A DNA stretch of 64,000 bases, taken from the NCBI GenBank assembly GCA_900112325.1, contig FOLJ01000001.1:248001-312000 (forward strand), written 5' to 3'. The notes beneath the pieces are model-generated. The model was not told the origin of the DNA. It saw only the letters and a list, made by a program, of their open reading frames with translations, and did not search any database. Positions 40,926 through 48,474 of the stretch are shown here, piece by piece (the first letter of the stretch is position 1; each line of letters opens with the position of its first letter). Position numbers and translations under genes: made by a program. The DNA is from Micromonospora sediminimaris (lineage in GTDB: Bacteria; Actinomycetota; Actinomycetes; Mycobacteriales; Micromonosporaceae).

Positions 40926-41855
40926 TCAGAGCTGCCGCATCACCTCGGTGGCGACCAGGTCCAGGTGGTCCAGGTCGGCCAGGTCGAGCACCTGGAGGTA
41001 GAGGCGCTGGCTGCCGATCTCCGCGTACCGGCCGATGGTGTCGATGACCTCGGCAGGGGTGCCGGCGAGGCCGTTGACGCGCAGCTCGTCCGGTTCGCGG
41101 CCGATCGCGGCGGCCCGCCGCGCCACCTCGGCGTCGTCCTTGCCGCAGCAGAGCACCAGCGCGTTGGACCAGGTCAGCTGCGCCGGGTCGCGGCCGATGT
41201 CGGCGCAGGCGGCACGGACCCGCTCGAACTGGGCCACCGTCTCGTCGATCGAGACGAACGGCAGGTTGAACTCGTCGGCGTAGCGGGCGGCTAGCTGCGG
41301 CGTACGCTTCGCGCCCTTGCCACCGAGCAGGATCGGCGGGTGCGGGCGCTGAACCGGCTTGGGCAGCGCGGGCGAGTCGCTGACCTGGTAGTGCCGGCCG
41401 GTGAAGTCGAACGTCTCGCCCGGCGGGGTGCGCCAGAGACCGGTGATCACCGCCAGTTGCTCGTCCAGCCGGTCGAACCGCTCCCCCAGCGGCGGGAAGG
41501 GAATCCCGTACGCCTGATGCTCGGCGTCGTACCAGCCGGTGCCGATGCCCAACTCGACCCGGCCGCCGCTCATCTGGTCGACCTGGGCGACGGTGATCGC
41601 GAGCGGGCCGGGCAGCCGGAACGTCGCGGCGCTCATCAGCGTGCCGAGCCGGATGGACCGGGTGTCCCGGGCCAGCCCGGCCAGCGTCGTCCAGGCGTCG
41701 GTGGGGCCGGGCTCGCCGCTGACCGACCCCATCTTCAGGTAGTGGTCCGAGCGGAAGAAGGCGCCGAAGCCGGTCTCCTCGGCACGTCGGGCCACGGCGA
41801 GCAGGTCGTCGTAGCTGGCGCCCTGCTGGGGTTCGGTGAAGATCCGCAGTTCCAT
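40926..41855 (-). CDS. LLM-class F420-dependent oxidoreductase
   Basis: 309-residue luciferase-like (LLM) protein, probably F420-dependent. TIM-barrel features: FGAFFRSDHYLKMG, IRLGTLMSAATFRLPGPLAI, MSGGRVELGIGTGWYDAEHQAYG and PPILLGGKGAKRT. These match the TIGR03560-type actinobacterial family of unknown substrate. Start at ATG 41855 (MELRIFTEPQQG); there is no clear ribosome binding site and CTATGCT sits close upstream, so the transcript may be leaderless. The longer frame to 42029 would run into the amylase control region. Confidence 0.88.
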   Translation of the reverse strand: MELRIFTEPQQGASYDDLLAVARRAEETGFGAFFRSDHYLKMGSVSGEPGPTDAWTTLAGLARDTRSIRLGTLMSAATFRLPGPLAITVAQVDQMSGGRVELGIGTGWYDAEHQAYGIPFPPLGERFDRLDEQLAVITGLWRTPPGETFDFTGRHYQVSDSPALPKPVQRPHPPILLGGKGAKRTPQLAARYADEFNLPFVSIDETVAQFERVRAACADIGRDPAQLTWSNALVLCCGKDDAEVARRAAAIGREPDELRVNGLAGTPAEVIDTIGRYAEIGSQRLYLQVLDLADLDHLDLVATEVMRQL

Positions 41856-41933
41856 GGGTCGAGCATAGGTAAGCCACCGGCGGTGGCGCTCGGGGACGCT
41901 CGCCGGCCACTTCCGGAAGGATAGCCGGAAATC

Positions 41934-42060
41934 CTTGCAGGTCTTGCAGTTGGCCGCAAGGGACGGCCTCGCCTTGCATCGTGTTGTGAAAGATAGGTTC
42001 CCAACCATCGATGCCACTGTTACGGTCACGCAACCACCGCAACTTCTTGCACACCTTGCA
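41934..42060 (+). promoter_or_regulatory. CTTGCA direct-repeat operators before second amylase gene
   Basis: Two pairs of CTTGCA repeats, each pair with a 9-base period: CTTGCAG at 41934 and 41943, and CTTGCA at 42046 and 42055. Further copies are CTTGCA at 41973 and GCAAG at 41956. CTTGCA-type direct repeats are known in streptomycete alpha-amylase promoters as sites for the LacI-type regulator MalR/Reg1. The second pair lies about 50 bases before the GTG start, so binding there could block transcription when maltodextrins are absent. Confidence 0.7.
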
Positions 42061-42112
42061 GGAAGACGGACTTTCGCCGACGTCTGCCTGACCGTCCCCC
42101 GAGGAGGGCACC

Positions 42113-44287
42113 GTGCGTATCCCCCGTCCCCGCGCCGCGATCCCCGCGGCCCTGGCCGCGATACTTGTCGCGGTCGGTCTCACCTCCGTCGCCGCCGGCA
42201 CCGGGCCTGCCAGCGCCGCCGACGTACGCGTCAACGGCGACGCCATCGTCCATCTGTTCCAGTGGCGGTGGAACTCCGTCGCCGACGAGTGCGAGCGCAA
42301 CCTCGGTCCCAACGGCTGGGGCGGCGTACAGGTCTCCCCGCCGCAGGAGCACGTGGTGCTGCCCAGCGCCGAGGGCGCCACCTACCCGTGGTGGCAGGAC
42401 TACCAGCCGGTGTCGTACCGGCTCGATCAGACCCGGCGAGGCACGAAGGCCGATTTCGTCGACATGGTCCAGCGCTGTCGCGCTCAGGGCGTCAAGATCT
42501 ATGTGGACATGGTGCTCAACCACATGAGCGGCACCGGCTCGGCCGGCAGCGGCCCGGGCAGCGCGGGCACCGTCTACAGCAAGTACAGCTACCCGAACCT
42601 GTTCGACGACGGCTCGGGCGACAGCTACGGCTACGCCGACTTCGGGCCCTGCTACCGGCGGATCAGCAACTGGGGCAACAAGCAGGAGGTGCAGGACTGC
42701 GAACTGCTCGACCTGGCCGACCTCAACACCGCCGACCCCGAGGTACGGCGGAAGGTCGCCAAGTACATGAACGCGGTGATCGACCTCGGGGTGGCCGGGT
42801 TCCGGGTGGACGCCGCCAAGCACGTACAGGAGGCGCACCTGGCCGACATCATCAGTCGGCTGCGGGACGTGCCCGGCTTCGGCGGCCGGCCGGACCTGTT
42901 CCACGAGGTGTACGGCGACGGCACCATCCCCTACACCGCGTACGCCCCGTACGGCGGGGTGACCAACTTCGACTACCAGCGGGCCGTGTCCTCGGCGTTC
43001 CGCGACGGCAACATCGCCCAGCTGGGCAACCTGCCCAACTACGGCGGGCTGACCGCGCAGCAGGCGGTGGTGTTCATCGACAACCACGACACGCAGCGGG
43101 AAAACCCGACGCTCACCTACAAGAGCGGCGCCCGCTACTACCTGGCGGACACGTTCATGATGGCCCACCCGTACGGCCGGCCCCAGCTGATGTCGAGCTA
43201 CGCGTACGGCTCGGTGCACGGGCAGGGCCCGCCCAGCAGCGCCAACGGCACCACCCTGGCCACCGACTGCGCCAGCGACGCGTGGATCTGCGAGCACCGC
43301 GACCCCGGGGTGGCCGGCATGCCGGGCTTCCGTAACGCGGTCGCCGGCACCGGCATCGGGTCGGTCACCACCGAGGGCAACGGTCGGCTGGCGTTCGCCC
43401 GGGGCGACCGGGGGTACGCCGCCTTCAACGCCACCGGCAGCACCTGGAGCCACAGTTTCGCCACCTCGCTGCCGGACGGCCGCTACTGCAACGTGGGCCG
43501 GGGCGCGTACGACCGGTCGACCGGGGCCTGCCCGGGTGGCGCGGTCACCGTCACCGGTGGCAGCTTCACCGCCGCCATCCCGGCCGACCAGGCGGTCGCC
43601 CTGCACGTCGAGGCCCGGCTGGACGGCGTCACCCCGAGCCCGACGCCTACCGCGACGCCGACCACCACGCCGACGCCGACCGCGAGCCCATCCCTGCCGG
43701 CCGGGTCGACCCGGTTCACCGCGACCGTCTCCACCGACCCGGGCCAGGAGGTGTACGTGGTCGGTTCGGTTCCGCAGCTCGGCTCCTGGAACCCGGCCAA
43801 CGGGGTGAAGCTGTCCACCACGTCGGGCAGCTACCCGACCTGGACCGGGTCGGTGGACATTCCGGCCGGCACCGCGTTCGAGTGGAAGCTGGTGAAGGTC
43901 GGCAACGGCACGACGCAGTGGGAGAACGATCCCAACCGCACCGGCCTCGGCGGTACCGCCGTGACCGCCACCTGGAACCAGCCCGCGAGCGACCCACCGG
44001 GCGACGCCACGGTCTCCGTACGGGTCACCGCCGACACCACGTACGGGCAGCACGTGTATCTGGTTGGGGACCTGCCCGCCCTCGGGGGCTGGGATCCGGC
44101 CCGAGGGATCCGGCTGTCACCGACGGAGTATCCGGTCTGGACCGGTGCGGTGCGCCTGCCCGCCGGCACCACCTTCGCCTACAAGTACGTCAAGCGGACC
44201 GACTCCGGGCAGGTGGTGTGGGAGTCGGGCGCGAACCGTACCGCCACCGCCTCCGGTTCGCCGACGCTCACCGACACCTGGCGCTGA
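42113..44287 (+). CDS. secreted alpha-amylase with two CBM20 modules
   Basis: 724-residue secreted GH13 amylase. Signal peptide at about 1-35 (GPASAA). Barrel motifs: IYVDMVLNHMSG, GFRVDAAKHV (nucleophile Asp), LFHEVYGDG (Glu) and FIDNHDTQREN. After the beta domain (ending near 505) comes a Thr/Pro linker of TPTATPTT type. Then two starch-binding CBM20 modules: about 535-625 (EVYVVGSVPQLGSWNPAN) and about 635-724 (HVYLVGDLPALGGWDPAR). GTG start after GAGGAGGG. The duplicated CBM20 should favour raw starch granules. Preceded by CTTGCA operators and followed by a strong terminator. Confidence 0.95.
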   Translation: MRIPRPRAAIPAALAAILVAVGLTSVAAGTGPASAADVRVNGDAIVHLFQWRWNSVADECERNLGPNGWGGVQVSPPQEHVVLPSAEGATYPWWQDYQPVSYRLDQTRRGTKADFVDMVQRCRAQGVKIYVDMVLNHMSGTGSAGSGPGSAGTVYSKYSYPNLFDDGSGDSYGYADFGPCYRRISNWGNKQEVQDCELLDLADLNTADPEVRRKVAKYMNAVIDLGVAGFRVDAAKHVQEAHLADIISRLRDVPGFGGRPDLFHEVYGDGTIPYTAYAPYGGVTNFDYQRAVSSAFRDGNIAQLGNLPNYGGLTAQQAVVFIDNHDTQRENPTLTYKSGARYYLADTFMMAHPYGRPQLMSSYAYGSVHGQGPPSSANGTTLATDCASDAWICEHRDPGVAGMPGFRNAVAGTGIGSVTTEGNGRLAFARGDRGYAAFNATGSTWSHSFATSLPDGRYCNVGRGAYDRSTGACPGGAVTVTGGSFTAAIPADQAVALHVEARLDGVTPSPTPTATPTTTPTPTASPSLPAGSTRFTATVSTDPGQEVYVVGSVPQLGSWNPANGVKLSTTSGSYPTWTGSVDIPAGTAFEWKLVKVGNGTTQWENDPNRTGLGGTAVTATWNQPASDPPGDATVSVRVTADTTYGQHVYLVGDLPALGGWDPARGIRLSPTEYPVWTGAVRLPAGTTFAYKYVKRTDSGQVVWESGANRTATASGSPTLTDTWR

Positions 44288-44312
44288 CCGCACCTGGCAC
44301 CGCCCGCACCGT

Positions 44313-44347
44313 GCGGCCCCTCCCGATCCCCGACCGGGAGGGGCCGC
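44313..44347 (+). terminator. strong terminator hairpin
   Basis: Perfect 12-bp stem (GCGGCCCCTCCC / GGGAGGGGCCGC) with an 11-base loop, 26 bases after the amylase stop; it could also serve the convergent ABC operon. Confidence 0.85.
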
Positions 44348-44410
44348 CCCCGTCCCACGGTGCGCCGAGCGGCCGGCGTCCACCCACTCCGGACGCCGGC
44401 ACGTCGACGG

Positions 44411-45106
44411 TCAGGGCGTTGCGCGTCGGATGGTCAGATAGCTGAGGCCGGCGAGCAGCAGGGTGAGCAGAGCCGGCCAGCCGACCAGCAGGGCCCAGCC
44501 CGGCTGGTCGGCGAACCAGCCACCGATCGCCGACCACCAGCCCCGCCAGGTGGCGAGCACGACGAGCCCACCGATCCCGGCCAACGCGACGGTGCTCAGC
44601 ATCAGCAGGCCGTTGACGCCCCAGCGCTTGAAGACCAGCGCGATGGCGATGCCGATGAAGCCGAGCAGCAGGAACGGGATCGCGAAGCTGAGGAACCGCA
44701 GCACCGGGTTGTCCACCAGCAGGAAGGGAATACCGAAGAAGCGCAGGTTGACGCCCCACCCGTCGGTGGTCTCCTCGATCACGGCCAGCAGGTAGAGCAC
44801 CGCCGCGTAGCTGACCGCCTGCCCGAGGTAGTTGAGCACGTTGCCGAGGTAGAAGCTGCGGCGGGAGACGCCCAGCCCGATGGCGAACGGAAAGTCCTGG
44901 GTGATCGCGTTGATGCTGGCGACGAACATCACCACGTAGATGCTCATCAGCCCACCGGTGGTCGGCTCGAAGTCGTCGGCCTCGTTCATCGCGCTGAACA
45001 GGGCCAGGTTGATGAGGAAGCTGAGCGCGAGGATCCCCCACGGCCAGCCGACCACGCTGCGCCAGCCGACGAACTGGAGCCGGGCCACGGTCAGGGCGCG
45101 GTTCAT
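44411..45106 (-). CDS. ABC transporter permease
   Basis: 231-residue membrane protein with about six predicted helices and no ATPase motif. Third gene of a GntR-ATPase-permease operon, its ATG overlapping the ATPase stop. In Bacillus, YtrA-type operons of this layout respond to cell-wall antibiotics such as ramoplanin; the substrate here is unknown. Sequence features include a YLGNVLNYLGQAVSYAAVLYLL helix region and a basic C-terminal TIRRATP. Confidence 0.85.
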   Translation of the reverse strand: MNRALTVARLQFVGWRSVVGWPWGILALSFLINLALFSAMNEADDFEPTTGGLMSIYVVMFVASINAITQDFPFAIGLGVSRRSFYLGNVLNYLGQAVSYAAVLYLLAVIEETTDGWGVNLRFFGIPFLLVDNPVLRFLSFAIPFLLLGFIGIAIALVFKRWGVNGLLMLSTVALAGIGGLVVLATWRGWWSAIGGWFADQPGWALLVGWPALLTLLLAGLSYLTIRRATP

Positions 45107-46023
45107 CGGACAGCCTCCTTGTCTGCCGCGGCGGCGCCACCGGCCGCGTGCCCGTTGTTCGAGGTGGTCAGGCGTACGACGATGTCCTGGAGCGAGGACG
45201 CTTCGAGGTCGAGGCCCAGCGACCGGGCGCGGTCGGGCGCGGCCGGGCCGAAGTCGCCGCGTACGGTGGCCCGAGCCGTGCCGCCGAGCGACGCCCGGTG
45301 CAGTTCGGTGCCGGTACGGGCGAACTCGTCCACCGCCGCGACCGGGCCGGAGACGGTGACCACCTGGCCGCGCAGCGCCTCCGCCTCGACGTCGAGCAGC
45401 AGCCGACCCCGGTCGATCAGCAGGATGTGCTCGATCAGGTCGCTGACCTCGTCGATGAGGTGCGTCGACAGCACGATGGTGCGGGGATGTTCGGTGTAGT
45501 CGGCCAGCAGGTGATCGTAGAAGAGCTGCCGGGAGACGGCGTCCAGCCCGAGGTAGGGCTCGTCGAAGAAGGTCAGCGGGGCACGCGAGGCGAGCCCGAC
45601 GACGATGCCGAGCGCCGAGAGCATGCCGCGGGAGAGCTTGCGGACGTTGCGCCCGCGCGGCAGTTGGAACACGTCGACCAGTCGCTGGGCGAGCGCCTCG
45701 TCCCAGCCTGGATGCACCAGGCGGGCCGCCCGCAGGACGTGCGCGACCCGCAGGTGCGACGGGTAGGTCTGGCTCTCCTTGATGAAGGAGATCCGGGAGA
45801 GCACCTGTTCGTTCTCGTACGGGTGCTGCCCGAAGACGCTGACCTCACCGCTGGTGGCGAAGTTCTGCGCGGTGAGGATCTGCATCAGGGTGGTCTTGCC
45901 GGCACCGTTGCGCCCCAGCAGGCCGTGGATCCGATGCTCGGCAAGCGAGAAGCTGACCCCGTCCAGGGCGGTGACTCCCTGGTACCGCTTGGTCAGGTCG
46001 GTGACGGTGACGACCGCGCTCAT
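45103..46023 (-). CDS. ABC transporter ATP-binding protein
   Basis: 306-residue ATPase for the adjacent permease. Walker A GRNGAGKTT, signature region KLSRGMLSALGIVVGL (LSRGM in place of LSGGQ), Walker B PLTFFDEPYLGLD and switch His in VLSTHLIDEV. The C-terminal 80 residues form an extra domain, as is common in exporters of this group. ATG at 46023 overlaps the regulator stop (ATGA). The frame is open upstream into the regulator gene, but the ABC domain begins here. Confidence 0.93.
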   Translation of the reverse strand: MSAVVTVTDLTKRYQGVTALDGVSFSLAEHRIHGLLGRNGAGKTTLMQILTAQNFATSGEVSVFGQHPYENEQVLSRISFIKESQTYPSHLRVAHVLRAARLVHPGWDEALAQRLVDVFQLPRGRNVRKLSRGMLSALGIVVGLASRAPLTFFDEPYLGLDAVSRQLFYDHLLADYTEHPRTIVLSTHLIDEVSDLIEHILLIDRGRLLLDVEAEALRGQVVTVSGPVAAVDEFARTGTELHRASLGGTARATVRGDFGPAAPDRARSLGLDLEASSLQDIVVRLTTSNNGHAAGGAAAADKEAVR

Positions 46024-46379
46024 CGGCCCTCCTCCCAGGTGTCGATCATGTTCTTGAGTTCGGCCGGTTCGATGCCGAGCTTGCGCGCCTCGGTGAGCAG
46101 CGGCCGGACGTACTGCCGGGCGAACTCGTCGCGGCGCCGGCCGCGGAGCTTCGCGCGGGCGCCGGGAGAGACGAACATGCCGATTCCTCGCTTCTTGTAG
46201 AGAGTTCCGTCGTCGACCAGCTTGTTGACCCCCTTGGCGGCGGTCGCGGGGTTGATCCGATGGAAGGCGGCCAGCTCGTTGGTCGACGGCACCTGACCCT
46301 CCTCCGCGAGGGTCCCGTCCAGGATCGAGTTCTCCAGCAGTTCCGCGATCTGGAGGAAGATCGGCCGACCGTCCTCCAT
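46020..46379 (-). CDS. GntR-family regulator (YtrA subfamily)
   Basis: 119-residue repressor. Winged helix at the N-terminus (PIFLQIAELLENSILDGTL, VPSTNELAAFHRINPATAAKGVNKL) and a short two-helix C-terminal end, the layout of the YtrA subfamily. Such proteins repress their own ABC operon and respond to envelope-acting compounds. ATG at 46379, with a GTG one codon earlier. A 54-bp palindrome lies 21 bases upstream and is the likely operator. Coupled to the ATPase gene by ATGA. Confidence 0.9.
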   Translation of the reverse strand: MEDGRPIFLQIAELLENSILDGTLAEEGQVPSTNELAAFHRINPATAAKGVNKLVDDGTLYKKRGIGMFVSPGARAKLRGRRRDEFARQYVRPLLTEARKLGIEPAELKNMIDTWEEGR

Positions 46380-46400
46380 CACGCCCGCCGTCCCCAGACG

Positions 46401-46454
46401 CCACCCTGGTTGACTGGTTCATCACTCATGTAACTAACCATGCAACCAGGGTGG
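46401..46454 (-). promoter_or_regulatory. large palindrome, likely GntR operator/promoter
   Basis: CCACCCTGGTTG (46401-46412) and CAACCAGGGTGG (46443-46454) are perfect inverse copies. Two unmatched bases inwards, TGGTT and AACCA continue the symmetry around a 16-base AT-rich centre (CATCACTCATGTAACT). It is just upstream of the gntR start. Size and place fit an operator overlapping the promoter. Confidence 0.7.
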
Positions 46455-46480
46455 TTCCCCTGTCAAGGGGCGGACGGAGA

Positions 46481-46516
46481 GCGGCCCGGTCCGGAAGTCA
46501 CCCCGGACCGGGCCGC
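46481..46516. terminator. terminator hairpin
   Basis: Perfect 14-bp stem (GCGGCCCGGTCCGG / CCGGACCGGGCCGC) with an 8-base loop, downstream of the GH-like gene that ends at 46533 on the minus strand. Confidence 0.82.
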
Positions 46517-46532
46517 CCTACGGGGTTCAGCT

Positions 46533-47570
46533 TCAGCCGTACGGAGGGCGGGCGTACGCGGCCCGCAGCGCGGCCAGACCGGTCGCCTTCGGACTGAGGG
46601 TGCCCCAGCCGGAGTTGAAGTAGTTCGTCCGGGCGATCAGCGGGCCACGCTCGGCGTTGAGCCGGGCGATGGCCGGCGGCACGGTGGCGATCCAGGCCGC
46701 CTGGTCGGGGAACTCGATGACCCGTACGCCCCACTCGGCGATGAGCACCGGACGGGACAACGCCACCGGGCCGAGATCGGCCACCGCCCAGTCCTTGGTG
46801 CGCCGGAACCGCTCCAGCGCGGTGTGGCTGGGACTTGTCGCGTAGACGTTCCACTGGAGGTAGTCCAGCCGGGTCATCAGCGCCTCCGGGTGGGTGCGCC
46901 GGAAGCAGTCCCGGTTGAAGCCACCGACCCCGACCGAGAAGGTGCTGCCCTGGGGCAGCCCCTTGGCCCTGAACCAGTTGACGATGTACGTCACGGCCTG
47001 CACCGCCCGGGCGTCAGACTCGGCCCAGGTGTACGCCTTTCCGGCCTCCGTGGTGCCGAACTCGTGATCGGTGTCCAGCTCGGAGGCGAGTTGGATGTTG
47101 ACCCCGAAACCCATCGTCAGGTACTGCGACAGCGCCCGGGCGAACAACCCGTCACACTGCCCGGCGAGGACCTGGCCGTAGCCGTACGCCTTCGGCCAGA
47201 CCGCGCCGGGCCGCTGCTGGATGGTCATCGCCGGCGCCGGCACGGTGTATCGCACCCCGTCCACGGTGAAGGTCTGCGGCCCGGTGTCGGGCGCGCCGTA
47301 GTGCTTCAGTTCGAGCACCATGTTGAGCTGCACCCCGGCGCGCCCCAGCGTGATCAGCCAGGGGCGTTGGTAGCCGGGGAAGGTGTAGCCGTCGGCGAAG
47401 CTGCGGTACTGGGTCAGCGACCGGAAGTTGCCGCCGGCCATGTCGGCCGTCGGGTCTGCGCCGCCGGAGAGGTAGTACCCGCCCAGCACCGGCGGCAGCA
47501 CGGTGTAGGCGACGCTGGCGCTGGCGGTCCGGCTGGCGGAGTCGCGCACCGTGACGGTCACCCTCGGCAT
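46533..47570 (-). CDS. glycoside-hydrolase-like protein with N-terminal Ig-like remnant
   Basis: 345-residue protein. The first 30 residues (PRVTVTVRDSASRTASASVAYTV) are the end of an Ig-like beta domain. The rest looks like a TIM-barrel glycoside hydrolase of clan A (GH26/GH39-like): NIQLASELDTDHEF offers an acid/base Glu and VLIAEWGVRVIEF a nucleophile Glu. No signal peptide is present. The start GTG/ATG overlaps the stop of the upstream small gene (GTGATG). The joined sequence reads like one continuous Ig domain, so a frameshift is possible. Function unknown. Confidence 0.75.
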   Translation of the reverse strand: MPRVTVTVRDSASRTASASVAYTVLPPVLGGYYLSGGADPTADMAGGNFRSLTQYRSFADGYTFPGYQRPWLITLGRAGVQLNMVLELKHYGAPDTGPQTFTVDGVRYTVPAPAMTIQQRPGAVWPKAYGYGQVLAGQCDGLFARALSQYLTMGFGVNIQLASELDTDHEFGTTEAGKAYTWAESDARAVQAVTYIVNWFRAKGLPQGSTFSVGVGGFNRDCFRRTHPEALMTRLDYLQWNVYATSPSHTALERFRRTKDWAVADLGPVALSRPVLIAEWGVRVIEFPDQAAWIATVPPAIARLNAERGPLIARTNYFNSGWGTLSPKATGLAALRAAYARPPYG

Positions 47571-47839
47571 CACGCCACCGCCCGGAACACGGCGACCGCG
47601 CCGTTGTCGGAGACCCGGGACCAGGTGCGCCCCGAGTCGTCGGCGACGGTGACGGTGAGCGGATCGATCACCGCGGTCACCGAGACGGGGGCGCTACGGT
47701 TGCCCTGCGCGTCGGCCACCGTGACCGTCACGGTCAACCGCTGGTGGTCCGGGTCGCCGTAGTTGACGGTCAGCAGCATCTGCTCGCCCGGCGAGTAGGT
47801 GGTGGGATTCATCGAGGCGTTGGCGGTGGGAGCGGCCAT
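47570..47839 (-). CDS. small Ig-like protein, possibly the 5' part of a frameshifted gene
   Basis: 89-residue frame with a good ribosome binding site (GAAGGAG) and ATG at 47839. The sequence is one Ig-like beta domain (MNPTTYSPGEQMLLTVNYG, LTVTVTVADAQGNRSAPVSV) followed by the first half of a second (LTVTVADDSGRTWSRVSDNG). It stops at AVFRAVA, where the next gene begins in another frame with PRVTVTVRDSAS. Restoring one base near 47570 would give a single protein of about 435 residues. Confidence 0.7.
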   Translation of the reverse strand: MAAPTANASMNPTTYSPGEQMLLTVNYGDPDHQRLTVTVTVADAQGNRSAPVSVTAVIDPLTVTVADDSGRTWSRVSDNGAVAVFRAVA

Positions 47840-48111
47840 GGCGGCTCCTTCCTGGCTTGGTCGCCGTGCCCAGCGGGTGCAACACCGTCGGTGCGGCTGG
47901 TCTACGGCGGCGGGCCGGAGCCGGGTGGCGCAGCGGCGCGCCCCGGCGGGATCCGTACTGGCGGCCGGCGGGACGTCGCGGTTCCCACCCCGGCCGGAGG
48001 ATCGGATGTGGCCCGCCATCCGCAGCCTCGCTACCTGCTACAACAGTGCGTCGGGGTACGCTCCGCCGTCTTGTCCGTTTCCGGACATATTGACCATTAT
48101 GGAGGCGACAC
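47840..48111. other. divergent intergenic region
   Basis: 272 bp between the Ig-like gene and the first DGPF/sigma module. The last 60 bases are AT-rich (CTTGTCCGTTTCCGGACATATTGACC). TGTCCGTTTCCGGACA (about 48072-48087) is a near-perfect palindrome that may be an operator for the module. Confidence 0.5.
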
Positions 48112-48474
48112 GTGAAGTATCTGATGTTGATTTACGGCAACGAGGAGATCTGGGGCAGCCTTCCGGACGGTGACCTGACCACCCTGATCGGGAAGGTCGA
48201 CGCCTTCACCGAGGCGCTGCGGGCCTCGGGCGAGTTGGTCGACGTGCAGGGGCTGGTGTCCCGCCCCCGGTCGGTGCGGATCAGCGCCGACGTTCCGGTG
48301 GTCACGGACGGGCCGTACCTGGAGGCCAAGGAGTACGTGGGCTCGTACCTCGTGGTCGACGTCGAGGACGAACAGCGGGCGTTGGAGATCGCCCGTGACT
48401 ATCCGGGCCTGCGGTTCGGCACCGCCGGCGGCGGCTTGGAGATCTGGCCGCTGATGACCGGAGCGGACCACTGA
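48112..48474 (+). CDS. YCII/DGPF-domain protein (first copy)
   Basis: 120-residue YciI-like (DGPF) protein. Signature VVTDGPYLEAKEYVGSYLVVDV and the terminal LEIWPLM strand. DGPF proteins are regularly encoded beside ECF42-type sigma factors, where they appear to act in the same pathway, perhaps as small dehydratase-like or sensory proteins. GTG start after GGAGG. Its TGA stop overlaps the CTG at which the next gene apparently begins. Confidence 0.9.
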   Translation: MKYLMLIYGNEEIWGSLPDGDLTTLIGKVDAFTEALRASGELVDVQGLVSRPRSVRISADVPVVTDGPYLEAKEYVGSYLVVDVEDEQRALEIARDYPGLRFGTAGGGLEIWPLMTGADH

